Shown here piece by piece: positions 35,701-45,216 of a stretch of DNA of 64,000 nt (positions within the stretch are counted from its first letter, which is position 1; each line of letters begins with the position of its first letter). The position numbers and the translations under genes are program-made. The notes below the pieces were generated by a model. The model searched no databases. It saw nothing but the letters and a program-made list of their open reading frames with translations, and was not told the DNA's origin. The DNA comes from Okeania sp. SIO1I7 (lineage in GTDB: Bacteria; Cyanobacteriota; Cyanobacteriia; Cyanobacteriales; Microcoleaceae): contig JAAHGF010000022.1 in the NCBI GenBank assembly GCA_010672585.1, positions 62,001 to 126,000 on the forward strand. Reading direction: 5' to 3'.

Positions 35701-38631
35701 AATCTCTTTGGCATTAAACTTTTCCAATAAGTGAATTGCCAATTTCCCAAAGCTATATCCAGTTTCAATTTTTCCTAAAGAACTGCACAGCATCCAAGCG
35801 TGAAAGCCATAAGCATAAGCCGCTAGTTTAGAATTACCGAAGCGAATACAAATATTGACCATTTTAAAAGCAATCGGAACTAACAAATCTGGAGATGCAA
35901 TAACAGCTGCAGAAACGGTGGCAATCAGAATCCGCAAAGCAGCGATTTGATTTGGTTCTGTTATCTCTGGTAAATCTCCCAAGGCTTCAATATTAGCAAT
36001 CTCTGGAATCATGCCGTCGAGTTCTATCTTGAGGAGCTTTAACGCATAAATCCCTAAATCTACAGCTTGCTTTCTTTCGTTTTTAGCGATATAATATTGA
36101 ATTTGTAATTCGTGAATTCTTAATCTATCTAAAAGAGAATTTGCTTGTTTTAATGCTAGATCGGCTAAGGCTTTAGAATTCTCAAAGTGTGTACTTATAT
36201 ATTCCGATTCAATAACCTCCAGATATAGAGATAGCATCAGATCGTACTTTCGTTCCCAGCCATCTTCTAGAAGTTTTATTCCTAAGTTCAAATAATCAAT
36301 TGCAGCCAAATATGCCGTTGAAGATTTTGCTTTGCGACCAGCTATGAGATTCAAGCGAGCTAATTCATCTTTTTCCTGGCGATCGCTGATTAAAAAACGC
36401 CCCATATTTAATTGATTTGTCACATCAAAAGTTCTTTCCTCGATCTCTAATACTGATAGATTTCTTAATAGCAGGCGACCTATTTTGAGGTGTGTTTCTG
36501 GTTTGAGATTCCCATCAATCAGAGAATAAGCCGCCTGTTGAACGCGGTCATGTAAAAATTTGTAGCTAACCCATACATTCTCAGATTGCTCTTGCTCCTG
36601 ATAGTTAATCTCTTGGAAAAATTTATAACTGTCGCTGACTGGCAATACAAGTCCCTCCTTCAATGCTCCCCATATTGTTGTAGCTACTGCCATAGAAGAT
36701 TGCTCGCATATGATCGCCAATGTTTTCAAATCGAACTGATTACCAATACAAGCAGCTAACTTCAAAATCGACTGAGTTTTTTCTGGTAACTTGTGCAGAC
36801 GAGTTGCCAGAAACTCCACCACATCATCTGTCAGAGTCAACTCCCGCACTCGCGTCATGTCGCATTGCCAGTAACCCACATCAAAATTAAAACTAATCCA
36901 ACCATCCTCGTATAATCCCTTGAGAAACTGAGTAGCAAAAAACGGATTTCCTTTAGTTTTTTGAGCCACCAATTCAGTCAAAGGCAAAGCTATTTCTAGC
37001 TGACAACAGAGAGTATCTGCTACCAAACAATTGATATCTGCTGTGCTTAAAGGACTCAGAGTTATACTATTGATAGTAACGCCTGATTTTTCAATTTCAT
37101 CTAGAGTGAGCATCAATGGGTGAGCTGCAAATACCTCGTTATCCCGATAAGCTCCCAACAAGAACAAATAACCAGTCTCTCCACGATTCATCAATAGTTG
37201 CATCAATTTCAGCGATGCTAAATCTGCCCACTGTAAGTCATCAATAAAAATAACTAAAGGGTGACTAGGAAGCGCTAACACCTGAATAAATTTTTGAAAC
37301 AACATATTAAAGCGATTTTGAGCTGCACTCCCCGACAATTCAGGAACCCTTGGTTGCTCGCCAATAATTTTCTCTAACTCTGGAATAACGTCGATAATAA
37401 CTTGCCCATTCTCCCCTACAGCATTGAGTATTTTAGCTTTCCACTGCTCTAGTTGTGCATCACTTTCACTCAACAGTTGCTTCATCAAGTCTCGGAAAGC
37501 TTGCACAAAAGCACTAAAAGGAATATTGCGCTGAAACTGGTCAAATTTTCCTTTGATAAAATACCCGCGCTGTCTGACAATGGGTTTGTGAACTTCATTC
37601 ACCACTGCTGTTTTACCTATGCCAGAAAATCCTGCCACCAGCATCATTTCTACCCTTCCTTCTCCCCCCTTACTAAGGGGGGTATGGGGGGGATTGGCGA
37701 CACCCTCGAAAGTATCAAGTAAAGTTTGAACTTCTTTTTCCCTGCCATACAGTTTTTCAGGAATCAGGAAGCGATCGCTCACATCTCGCTCTCCCAACTT
37801 AAAAGTCTCAATTTTTCCCACCTTTTCCCATTGAGACAAACATTTTTCCAAGTCAAATTTTAACCCCAAAGCACTCTGATAGCGTGACTCGGCATTTTTG
37901 CCCATTAATTTCATCACTATATTTGATACCACTTCCGGTATTTCTGCTGTTAATGGTGGAGGTTTTTTGGATATATGACAATGCACTAATTCCATTGAAT
38001 CATTACTGGTAAATGGTAATTCTCCTGTCAATAATTGATATAAACTTACTCCTAATGAATAAAAGTCGCTGCGATAGTCTATTCCTCTATTCATCCGTCC
38101 AGTTTGCTCTGGGGAAATATAGGCTAAGGTTCCTTCTAAAAGGTTAGGATTTTGAATTTCAGTAGTTTCAAAAGGCAGCACAGAAGCAATACTAAAATCT
38201 ATTAATTTTACTTGTTTAGTCTGGGGATGAATCACTATATTTGCTGGTTTAATATCTTTATGAATAACTCGATTTTGATATAATTTATGTAAAATATCTA
38301 CTAATTGAATGGCTATTTTTAAACAAGTTTCTAAGTCTAATGATTCATATTTGTCTAGAGATATGGCTCCATTGTCTTCCATGACTAAAGCATAACCATT
38401 GCCATAGTTTTCTAAACTTAAGGATTTGACTACTCCTGGTAGATTGAGGTTTTTGGTAATAGTATATTGGTTACGGAAGTGTAGCAGTTCGTTAAAAGTG
38501 GGATATTCGTTACGCATAAATTTGAGCACGACTGTTTGAGAGTCTGTTGCTCGAATTCCTCGATAAACTAAAGTACGAGTTCCTTCATAGAGCTTTTGTG
38601 TAATTTGATAACCTGGGAGTTTAACACTCAT
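32764..38631 (-). CDS. HstK-type Ser/Thr kinase fused to AAA ATPase, GAF domains and histidine kinase
   Basis: This 1955-residue cytosolic signalling protein has five parts. Residues 1-265 form a Hanks-type kinase with Lys37, the HKD loop with D126 and N131, and DFS at 145-147 instead of DFG. About 290-560 form an AAA/STAND ATPase with Walker A GFSGIGKT (334-341). About 600-1320 are TPR-like helical repeats. Two GAF domains follow (about 1340-1490 and 1530-1675). A histidine kinase ends the protein, with H1707 in HEINNPLG and an ATP lid GKGTGLGLSI. This matches the HstK class of Anabaena. Residues about 311-328 (VANPPHTPLSKGGEG) are encoded by a CCCCCCTTACTAAGGGGGG repeat absent from the paralog at 39091. 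No receiver domain is present. Confidence 0.92.
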   Translation of the reverse strand: MSVKLPGYQITQKLYEGTRTLVYRGIRATDSQTVVLKFMRNEYPTFNELLHFRNQYTITKNLNLPGVVKSLSLENYGNGYALVMEDNGAISLDKYESLDLETCLKIAIQLVDILHKLYQNRVIHKDIKPANIVIHPQTKQVKLIDFSIASVLPFETTEIQNPNLLEGTLAYISPEQTGRMNRGIDYRSDFYSLGVSLYQLLTGELPFTSNDSMELVHCHISKKPPPLTAEIPEVVSNIVMKLMGKNAESRYQSALGLKFDLEKCLSQWEKVGKIETFKLGERDVSDRFLIPEKLYGREKEVQTLLDTFEGVANPPHTPLSKGGEGRVEMMLVAGFSGIGKTAVVNEVHKPIVRQRGYFIKGKFDQFQRNIPFSAFVQAFRDLMKQLLSESDAQLEQWKAKILNAVGENGQVIIDVIPELEKIIGEQPRVPELSGSAAQNRFNMLFQKFIQVLALPSHPLVIFIDDLQWADLASLKLMQLLMNRGETGYLFLLGAYRDNEVFAAHPLMLTLDEIEKSGVTINSITLSPLSTADINCLVADTLCCQLEIALPLTELVAQKTKGNPFFATQFLKGLYEDGWISFNFDVGYWQCDMTRVRELTLTDDVVEFLATRLHKLPEKTQSILKLAACIGNQFDLKTLAIICEQSSMAVATTIWGALKEGLVLPVSDSYKFFQEINYQEQEQSENVWVSYKFLHDRVQQAAYSLIDGNLKPETHLKIGRLLLRNLSVLEIEERTFDVTNQLNMGRFLISDRQEKDELARLNLIAGRKAKSSTAYLAAIDYLNLGIKLLEDGWERKYDLMLSLYLEVIESEYISTHFENSKALADLALKQANSLLDRLRIHELQIQYYIAKNERKQAVDLGIYALKLLKIELDGMIPEIANIEALGDLPEITEPNQIAALRILIATVSAAVIASPDLLVPIAFKMVNICIRFGNSKLAAYAYGFHAWMLCSSLGKIETGYSFGKLAIHLLEKFNAKEIKCKVYQQFNVFVRHRKEPLKNMKELVEAVQSGIEVGDIEYACYAAQDYCILQFFLGQELDLSLQEQKKYLELIRYNQQEFSLNFASPWVQLVSNLLSQSVDRCSLIGNFFDETLKIPVLQETNDHISLFPLLFIKTYLNYLFGCYELAVDNAISAEKVQTGSNGFIYYPAYLFYFSLALLACESLSTSEKQQRLLERVNCNQKQLECWMNDAPFTYQHKYDLVQAEYHRVLGEKLEAIELYDRAIAGAKVNEYIQEEALANELAAKFYLDWGKEKVAAGYMQEAYYCYAKWGAKAKTDDLEKRYPQLLQPILQSTVSSNNWLDTLSNIAPARISVHSTATASYTSGTNINAALDFASVLKSSQAISDIIQLDELLRQLTRILLQTSGGDRCVIVLPDDNGNWQVSTIATLDTIELCTEPLADSPNAPIQLIHYVKNTQEVVAIDHLTTELPIIDTYLTQHRPQSLVCLPMLHHDTIVGVLYLQNKFTCGAFTSDRILVLNFLCTQAAISIQNSSLYQELERSLQDAQQKSQDLAEMVALSNGQQRILALIAQGVPLNTILEETAWHIESQSRHPAYCSFLGLDGEGRLRHLAAPSLPEAYNTLVDGIKIGPEVGSCGTAAYRKASVTVEDIANDPLWANFQMALKYGLRACASTPILGSEGEVLATLAMYQPKPGKFTLHDRKLMEVATYLARIAIERHQADIELQKLNFQIIQGEKLASLGNMIAGVAHEINNPLGFISGSIGNGKDYVQDLLGHLTLYQQHYPEPVDAIQDNAKDIDLEFIVEDLPNLMNSMQSATVRIKEISTSLRIFCRGDKEHKVSANLHENLDSTLLILKYRLKANGNRPEIKVIQDYGKLPEIYCFPGQLNQVFMNILANAIDAFDEVGQTKDKPQTITIQTALTQQNTIEIRIRDNGKGMSSDVKKRIFDHLFTTKGVGKGTGLGLSISRQIVEEKHGGKLTCNSVLGAGTEFVIALPRQ
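37664..37696. repeat. CCCCCCTTACTAAGGGGGG palindrome inserted in the kinase gene
   Basis: A perfect palindrome followed by TATGGGGGGGATTGG. It is translated as PPHTPLSKGG just before Walker A. The paralog has a normal short linker (RVTQGQSE) there. Confidence 0.9.
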
Positions 38632-38956
38632 TGATTTTTAGTTAGTAATTATGGTAATTATATAAATATAATAGCTCTATATGACTCTGAGGCTGTGTGA
38701 TGAATCACTAGGTAAGTCATTGATTTTATTGCCTGGTTCATTAATGGATAATTGAAGCGTGGATAATTGATAATTACCTCGGGTTTTAACCGCTACGGAA
38801 TTGAATATAAGGAAATATTATTTCTTTTCTCTTGGTCGATTGGATATGGCGAGGAAACCCATCCATCCCACCCTTCGGGAAGCTCCGCTACGACCGCTTT
38901 TTCCCCTTAAAAGGGGAGGCTTTAAACCAGAATTATTTAATTATTAATTAGTTAAT
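38632..38956. other. spacer between the two HstK-type kinases
   Basis: Carries a TCTCTTGGTCGATTGGATAT repeat (38825-38860) and a TTCCCCTTAAAAGGGGAGGC palindrome (about 38900-38922), which may end transcripts but is part of a dispersed repeat. No gene seen. Confidence 0.6.
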
Positions 38957-38957
38957 T

Positions 38958-39107
38958 ATATCATGTCCGGATAATTAGTTATAAAAAAACTTTCTCCTTC
39001 TCCTCCAGTTCTTCTTCTTCCTTCCCTCTTTCCTCCTGTCTCCTGTCTCCAGTATAGCTGTCTCCTCCGTCATTATTTATTTATCACTGTTTAACCGGAC
39101 ATGATAT
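38958..39107. mobile_element. 150-bp MITE, ATATCATGTCCGG family, overlapping a kinase stop codon
   Basis: ATATCATGTCCGG (38958-38970) and CCGGACATGATAT (39095-39107) are perfect 13-bp inverted repeats. The right end supplies the last codons (IMSG) and the TAA of the kinase at 39091-44406. A related copy in inverted orientation lies at 44739-44972, beyond the kinase start. Confidence 0.88.
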
Positions 39108-42100
39108 TATTCGGTAAAGCGATCGTAAACTCTGTACCTGCCCCTAGTGATGAAATACAAGTAAGTTTTCCTCCATGTTTTTCTTCTACTATTTGTCGGG
39201 AAATTGATAAACCTAAACCTGTGCCTTTTCCTACTGCTTTAGTCGTAAATAAATGCTCAAATATTTGAGCTTTGACTGACTCACTCATTCCCATACCATT
39301 ATCTCTAATTCGGATGATTATCTGTTGGTTTTCTTTGTTGATTTCCGTAGTAATAATAATCTGATTTGGTGTGGCTTGAATCTCCTCAAAAGTTTTACCA
39401 ATATTACTTTCTTCTAAAGCATCAATAGCATTAGCAATTAGATTCATAAATACTTGATTAAGTTGTCCTGGATAACATTTTATTTCTGGCAAATCTCCAT
39501 AGTTTTTTACTACTTCTATTTCTGGGCGTTTAACGTTTGCTTTGAGTCGATGTTTGAGAATTAATAAGGTGCTATTTATTCCTTCATGGATGTTAAAAAG
39601 AACTTTAAATACAGTATCGCTACGAGAAAAGGTGCTCATCGACCTGCTAATCTGGGCGATGCGTTCAATACTTCTTTTCATCGAATCAATACTTTGAGGC
39701 AAATCTTCTATCAGATAATCTAATTCGGTGTCCTCAATTTTCTGGAGAATGATTTCGCTTGGTTCAGGCAGTTCTGCTTGATACAATTGTAAAAGTTCGA
39801 TCAGGTCTTGGGTATAATCAGAGGTAAAAGTTAAATTACCAGAAATGAATCCTACAGGATTATTGATTTCATGGGCGACTCCTGCTGTCAACTCCCCAAT
39901 GGAAGCCATTTTCTCATTTTTCACCAGTTGCAATTGTGTTTTCTCTAATTGTTGAGCATAATTCTGAGATTCCTCATAAAGTCTGGCATTTTCTAGGGAG
40001 ATGGCAGCTTGAGAGGAAAGTAAATTGAGCACCTCTACCCGATGACTGGTAAATGCTCCTGGAAGTTGATTGTTTTCCAGGTACAGAATACCGATAAATT
40101 GACCACGATTAATTAAGGGAAGACATAAAATCGACTGAGGTTGATACTTTTGTATGTAAGCATCTCCAGCATAAGTAGTTTCCTGAGTAGCATTTTCCAG
40201 CACTAAAGTCTCTCGACTGCGCTTGACCCTATTGATTATACTTCTTGGCACAGCATTGCTAGTTTCGGCAGGAATGGGTTCAACTGGGGAAGTCCCCTTG
40301 GCAGTAACAACAGCTGTGAGCATTAATACTTCCTGTTGAAACAACATTAAAACTACAGTTTCAGCACCAGCATTTTCCATTGCCACCTGCATTAAATTAG
40401 CGATCGCTCCTTCTAAAGATATTTCCTCTGAAAGGGTGCGGGATGCTTTCATTAGAGTAGCTAAATCCAATATTTCTCCCTTTGCTCCGGTAGTTGTGGA
40501 AATTGTTCCCTTTGTCATAGTCGCGATACTTGCACCAGGTATCCAGCCCAGTTTTGGCCGTTCGAGAATGGAAGTTAGAAGGCTAGGGTAGCGTGTGGTT
40601 AAATCATCGACTTTGGCTTTAGCTCCCCAACGAGAGTAGCAATAGTAAGCCTCTTGCATATAAGTGCGAGCAATGTTCTCTTTGCCCCAATCAAGATAGA
40701 ATTTAGCAGCAAGTTCATTGGCCAAAGCTTCGTTGTGAACGAATTTGGTTTTTCTTGCTCCAACTATAGCCTGGTCGTACAGGTCGATTGCTTGGAGATA
40801 GTTACCTTCAACGCGAGCTTTTTCCGCTGCAACTAGATCGCATTTATCCTGGAATGAAGGAGGGAAACGACAGGCCCAAAGTTGAAGACGTTTTTGTTGT
40901 TCCGCCACGCGATCGAGATAATCTTGCTGCTCGGTTTCCATTTGACGGCAATTAGCTAGGAGAGCTAAAGCATAATAAAAGACAAAAGCACTCTCGTACA
41001 ATTTGACATAAGCAGAATGTTGATAGGTCATCGCTGACTCACCATAAACCAGAGCTTTGGCATAATCTCCAAACAAATACAACACCACTATTTTGTTGAC
41101 ATAAAGTTGGAAGAGGATCATCTCAATCCCTTGAGCTTTCCCTTTCTCAATTTCAGTAATTTCATTGTAATGCTCCCCCACCAAACAGTAGGGATTATCC
41201 GCCTGACCAGACAAATTCAAAACCATTTGCTGCCACGCTCGCAGTATAAGTAAGGCATAAGGGTTTTCAATGCGCCTCGCCAGTTCGATATATTGTTCAA
41301 ACTTTTCCCACAGCAAGTAGAATGGGGTTCCCATCCAGAGCAAATTCTCAATGTGATGCACCATACAATAGCCTGCATATTCGTAGTCTCCAGTTTCCAA
41401 GCCACTTTGGATAGCTTCCCTCAGGGGGTCTAAGGTCATGCCGAGGGGTTCGTTCCAAATACGGATAAAGGCATTAAAGACAGCATAAACTTTGCATTTG
41501 AAGATTTTATCGGCAAATCGATCCAAAATGCCGACAGCCAATAAACCAGCTTGATAACCCAGTTCAAGATTGCCAGCACCGGATTGTAGCATCCCATAAC
41601 TAGCATAGGCGTAGGCTGAAGTGGGAGATTGGCCAAACTCTCTAGCCAGGGCAACAGTCATTTTGACTAATATCTCGTAAATTTTGGGATTGCTCACCAC
41701 CGCTGCAGCATAAATATGGGTAGCAATTTCCATCGCAGCCAGATAGCGAGGATCTTCGGCGATGGGCAGGGATTCAATACTGGCCAAATCGGGCAATTGT
41801 GGGACTTCTTCCGAAGCTTCTTCTAGGGGGAATCCGAGGAGTTTTAATACTTGCAATCCCTTTTCTAAGCCTCGAACGAGGCGATAGCGGGCAAATTCTA
41901 ATCCGATTTGGAGCTTGTAGATGGGGATTTGCTCAAGGAGTGTTTTGGTTTGTGGCAATACTAGAGTGATGAGTTCTTCGGCGCGGTCTAAATTGACATT
42001 GAGATATTCAGCTTCTGCAACAGCGATGCTTAGGTCGCGGGTCAGAGCATAGTGTGTCTGCCAAGAGTCGGCGGGTAAAAGGGCTAAACCGTTATTCAAG

Positions 42101-44406
42101 TAGCCGATCGCCCCTTCATAAGCGGTGGATATTTTGGCCTTTTGTCCAGCACGGAGATTGAGTTTGGCTAGTTCTTCGCGCTCGGATACTTCTTCCATGA
42201 GGACAGAACCGATATTCAACTGGTTGACAATATCGAACAGTTTATCCTCGAATTGTTCCTGTGGAGTTTCCTGCCACAATAACTGACCGACCTTGAGGTG
42301 AACTGCTTGTTTTTGGTCTGGGGGGATGAGACTATAAGCTGCTTGTTGAACGCGATCATGCAGAAACTTATAGCGAACGCAGATTCCCTCAACAGATGTT
42401 TTTTCGGACTGCTTTGCTCCTTGAAAAAACTTGTAAGTCTCGCTCAAGGGCAAAACTAATCCTTCTTGCAGCGCTCCCCACAAACAGCTTGCTACTTCTA
42501 CCTGAGACTGTTCGCTCACAACTGCCAAAGTTGCTAGCTCAAACTGATTGCTGATACAAGCAGCTAACTTTAAGACCTCCTGAGTTTTTTCTGGTAACTT
42601 TTGCAACCTTGTTGCCATAAACTCCACCACATCATCGGAAAGTGCCAACTCCCGCACTCTGGTTAAATCGCACTGCCAGTAACCCACATCAAAATTAAAA
42701 CTAATCCACCCATCCTCATGCAACCCCTTGAGAAACTGAGTGGCAAAAAACGGATTTCCCTTGCTTTTTCCATAGACTAATTCAGTCAAAGGCAACCCCA
42801 GTTTGAACTCACAACAGAGAGTATCTGCTACCAAGCGATTGATTTGGGTGGGACTCAAAGGTTCCAGAGTTATAGTGTTGAGAGTAACGCCTGATTTTTC
42901 AATTTCATCCAAACTCAGCATCAATGGATGAGCTAGAAATACCTCATTATCCCGATAAGCACCCAATAACAGCAGAGAACCAGATTCCGAATCACTCATC
43001 AGTAGTTGCATCAACTTCAGCGATGCAAAATCTGCCCACTGCAGGTCATCAATGAAAATAACTAAGGGATGCTCTGGGGTAGTAAAAACTCGAATAAATT
43101 TACCAAACAACAGGTTAAAGCGATTCTGTGCGGCACTACCAGAAAGGTCGGCAACAGCAGGTTGTTTGCCAATAATTGCTTCTAACTCGGGGATAACTTC
43201 AATCATAACTTGTGCGTTTTCCCCCAAAGCATTGAGTATTTTGTTTTTCCACCCTTCTACTCCCTCGTCGCTTTCGCTCAACAACTGCCCCATTAAATCC
43301 CGGAATGCTTGCACAAAAGCGCTAAAAGGTATGTTGCGCTGAAACTGGTCAAATTTACCTTTGATGAAAAAGCCTCGTTGGCGAACGATAGGTTTGTGAA
43401 CTTCATTGACGACAGCGGTTTTACCCACTCCAGAATAACCCGCAACCATGAAAATTTCACTTTGGCCTTGAGTAACACGACCGAAAGCATCCAGGAGAGT
43501 TTGGACTTCTTTTTCCCTTCCATATAGCTTTTCGGGAATGAGGAAGCGAGCGCTTATATCCCGCTCTCCCAATTCAAAAGCCTCAATTTTCCCCACCTCC
43601 TCCCATTGAGACAGACATTTTTCCAAGTCAAACCTTAACCCCAAAGCACTCTGATAGCGGTCTTCAGCATTCTTTGCCATTAATTTCATCACTATATTTA
43701 CGAAGGGAGTAGGGAATCTCAAATCTGGAGTTGGAGGCATTTTCGCCATGTGACAATGCACTAATTCCATTGCGTCGTCACTGGTAAATGGTAATTCTCC
43801 TGTCAATAGTTGATATAAACTTACTCCTAGTGAATAAAAGTCGCTACGATAGTCTATTCCTCTATTCATACGTCCAGTTTGCTCTGGAGATATATAAGCT
43901 AGTGTTCCTTCTAAAACCTTGGGATTTTGAATTTCTTGAGTTTCAAAAGGTAGCACTGAAGCAATGCTAAAATCTATTAATTTTACTTGTTGAGTTTGAG
44001 GATGAATCACTATATTTGCTGGTTTAATATCTTTGTGAATAATTCGATTTTGATATAGTTTGTGTAAAATATCTGCTAATTGAATGGCTATTTTTAAACA
44101 AGTTTCTAAGTCTAATGATTCATATTTGTCTAGAGATATGGCCTCATTGTCTTCCATGACTAAAGCATAACCATTGCCATAGTTTTCTAAACTTAAGGAT
44201 TTGACTACTCCTGGTAGATTGAGGTTTTTGGTAATAGTATATTGGTTGCGGAAGTGTAGCAGTTCCTTAAAAGTGGGATATTCGTTACGCATAAATTTGA
44301 GCACGACTGTTTGAGAGTCTGTTGCTCTAATTCCTCGATAAACTAAGGTACGAGTTCCTTCGTATAGCTTTTGTTTGATTTGATAACCCGGGAGTTGGAT
44401 GGTCAT
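39091..44406 (-). CDS. second HstK-type Ser/Thr-histidine kinase
   Basis: This 1771-residue paralog of the neighbouring protein is nearly identical over the first 220 residues. It has a Hanks kinase (about 1-265, HKDIKPAN and DFS), AAA/STAND ATPase (Walker A GYSGVGKT), TPR-like region, one GAF domain (about 1320-1470) and a histidine kinase. H1512 lies in HEINNPVG and the ATP lid is GKGTGLGLSI. It has one GAF fewer than the 1955-residue paralog and lacks the repeat insert before Walker A. The natural end should be IALP plus one or two residues, as in the paralogs (IALPRQ). Here the protein runs NNIMSG into a MITE end that provides the stop. The pair probably arose by tandem duplication. Confidence 0.92.
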   Translation of the reverse strand: MTIQLPGYQIKQKLYEGTRTLVYRGIRATDSQTVVLKFMRNEYPTFKELLHFRNQYTITKNLNLPGVVKSLSLENYGNGYALVMEDNEAISLDKYESLDLETCLKIAIQLADILHKLYQNRIIHKDIKPANIVIHPQTQQVKLIDFSIASVLPFETQEIQNPKVLEGTLAYISPEQTGRMNRGIDYRSDFYSLGVSLYQLLTGELPFTSDDAMELVHCHMAKMPPTPDLRFPTPFVNIVMKLMAKNAEDRYQSALGLRFDLEKCLSQWEEVGKIEAFELGERDISARFLIPEKLYGREKEVQTLLDAFGRVTQGQSEIFMVAGYSGVGKTAVVNEVHKPIVRQRGFFIKGKFDQFQRNIPFSAFVQAFRDLMGQLLSESDEGVEGWKNKILNALGENAQVMIEVIPELEAIIGKQPAVADLSGSAAQNRFNLLFGKFIRVFTTPEHPLVIFIDDLQWADFASLKLMQLLMSDSESGSLLLLGAYRDNEVFLAHPLMLSLDEIEKSGVTLNTITLEPLSPTQINRLVADTLCCEFKLGLPLTELVYGKSKGNPFFATQFLKGLHEDGWISFNFDVGYWQCDLTRVRELALSDDVVEFMATRLQKLPEKTQEVLKLAACISNQFELATLAVVSEQSQVEVASCLWGALQEGLVLPLSETYKFFQGAKQSEKTSVEGICVRYKFLHDRVQQAAYSLIPPDQKQAVHLKVGQLLWQETPQEQFEDKLFDIVNQLNIGSVLMEEVSEREELAKLNLRAGQKAKISTAYEGAIGYLNNGLALLPADSWQTHYALTRDLSIAVAEAEYLNVNLDRAEELITLVLPQTKTLLEQIPIYKLQIGLEFARYRLVRGLEKGLQVLKLLGFPLEEASEEVPQLPDLASIESLPIAEDPRYLAAMEIATHIYAAAVVSNPKIYEILVKMTVALAREFGQSPTSAYAYASYGMLQSGAGNLELGYQAGLLAVGILDRFADKIFKCKVYAVFNAFIRIWNEPLGMTLDPLREAIQSGLETGDYEYAGYCMVHHIENLLWMGTPFYLLWEKFEQYIELARRIENPYALLILRAWQQMVLNLSGQADNPYCLVGEHYNEITEIEKGKAQGIEMILFQLYVNKIVVLYLFGDYAKALVYGESAMTYQHSAYVKLYESAFVFYYALALLANCRQMETEQQDYLDRVAEQQKRLQLWACRFPPSFQDKCDLVAAEKARVEGNYLQAIDLYDQAIVGARKTKFVHNEALANELAAKFYLDWGKENIARTYMQEAYYCYSRWGAKAKVDDLTTRYPSLLTSILERPKLGWIPGASIATMTKGTISTTTGAKGEILDLATLMKASRTLSEEISLEGAIANLMQVAMENAGAETVVLMLFQQEVLMLTAVVTAKGTSPVEPIPAETSNAVPRSIINRVKRSRETLVLENATQETTYAGDAYIQKYQPQSILCLPLINRGQFIGILYLENNQLPGAFTSHRVEVLNLLSSQAAISLENARLYEESQNYAQQLEKTQLQLVKNEKMASIGELTAGVAHEINNPVGFISGNLTFTSDYTQDLIELLQLYQAELPEPSEIILQKIEDTELDYLIEDLPQSIDSMKRSIERIAQISRSMSTFSRSDTVFKVLFNIHEGINSTLLILKHRLKANVKRPEIEVVKNYGDLPEIKCYPGQLNQVFMNLIANAIDALEESNIGKTFEEIQATPNQIIITTEINKENQQIIIRIRDNGMGMSESVKAQIFEHLFTTKAVGKGTGLGLSISRQIVEEKHGGKLTCISSLGAGTEFTIALPNNIMSG

Positions 44407-44738
44407 TGCTCTAGAGTTTAATGATGATAATAATTCTTTTATATAATAGCTTGAGATTACTCTGAGCTTGTGCTATCAATACCGACTGATCAAGTCAGAG
44501 GCAAGAAAATACTGAAGTTTACTTTCTCTTGCTCGGTTGGATACGAGGTTTCCTCACTCTCCCCATATCCCCACACTCCCAATGCTTCCTTTACCATTAC
44601 TATGCACCACCACCCGAATTTTTTTGGATAGAAATAGACATCTCCAAAAATCAAAAATCAAATCAATTCTTATCCATAAATTATCAATTATTTCTTTCTG
44701 TTGCCTGTTGCCTGTTGTCTCTTTTCTGGAGATGTCTA
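44407..44738. other. spacer upstream of the second kinase
   Basis: It holds a decayed TCTCTTGCTCGGTTGGATAC repeat (about 44524-44555) and a complete TAGACATCTCC-family element at 44632-44740 (AAATAGACATCTCC to GGAGATGTCTAAT), which abuts the next MITE. The kinase promoter presumably lies in 44407-44500. No gene seen. Confidence 0.6.
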
Positions 44739-44972
44739 ATATCATGTCCGGTTGAACAGTTATAAATAAATAACGACGGAGTCCTCAGGAGTCTACCCAC
44801 CCCTCGCCCCTCCCCCTCCCAACCCACCCCTCGCCCCTCCCCCTCCCAGGAGGGGAGGGGAAGTCAGGAGTCTACCCACCCCTCGCCCCTCCCCCTCCCA
44901 GGAGGGGAAGGAAGAAGAAGAACTGGAGTTGAAGGAGAAAGTTTTTTATCACTAATTATCCGGACATGATAT
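44739..44972. mobile_element. 234-bp MITE, ATATCATGTCCGG family, with a nested C-rich repeat
   Basis: Perfect 13-bp ends ATATCATGTCCGG (44739-44751) and CCGGACATGATAT (44960-44972). Its outer parts (GTTATAAATAAATAACGACGGAG and GGAGAAAGTTTTTTATCA) match the element at 38958-39107 in reverse. The middle has three ACCCACCCCTCGCCCCTCC repeats nested in it. It has no coding capacity. Confidence 0.88.
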
Positions 44973-45015
44973 AATGGGACTTTCATAAATCTATTTCATG
45001 GAGGAATTAGTTCAG

Positions 45016-45173
45016 TCATATCATGTCCGCTGGGGCGCGTTTGTGTAAACCCAAGAGTGAATATCTACAGGAAATTTAAGTTTTTTCTTGCTCTTAAGTA
45101 TTCCTGCCTGTTGCTTTCCGGAGCTGTTGCTTACTTTTGCTATACAAGACCGATGCTACCAGACATGATATCA
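45016..45173. mobile_element. MITE, ATATCATGTCCGG family, long type, inverted copy
   Basis: It starts TCATATCATGTCCGCTGG and ends CGATGCTACCAGACATGATA. The segment GAATATCTACAGGAAATTTA is the reverse complement of the copies at 22918 and 50900. The other half is diverged. Confidence 0.8.
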
Positions 45174-45216
45174 GAGAGACATTTTCTTGATTGAAATAGT
45201 TTTAACCAATCGAATA

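Noticed and set aside
44529-44765. Open frames ending in MSG
   Set aside because: They run through two MITE ends; the MSG comes from ATCATGTCCGG, as in the kinase tail.
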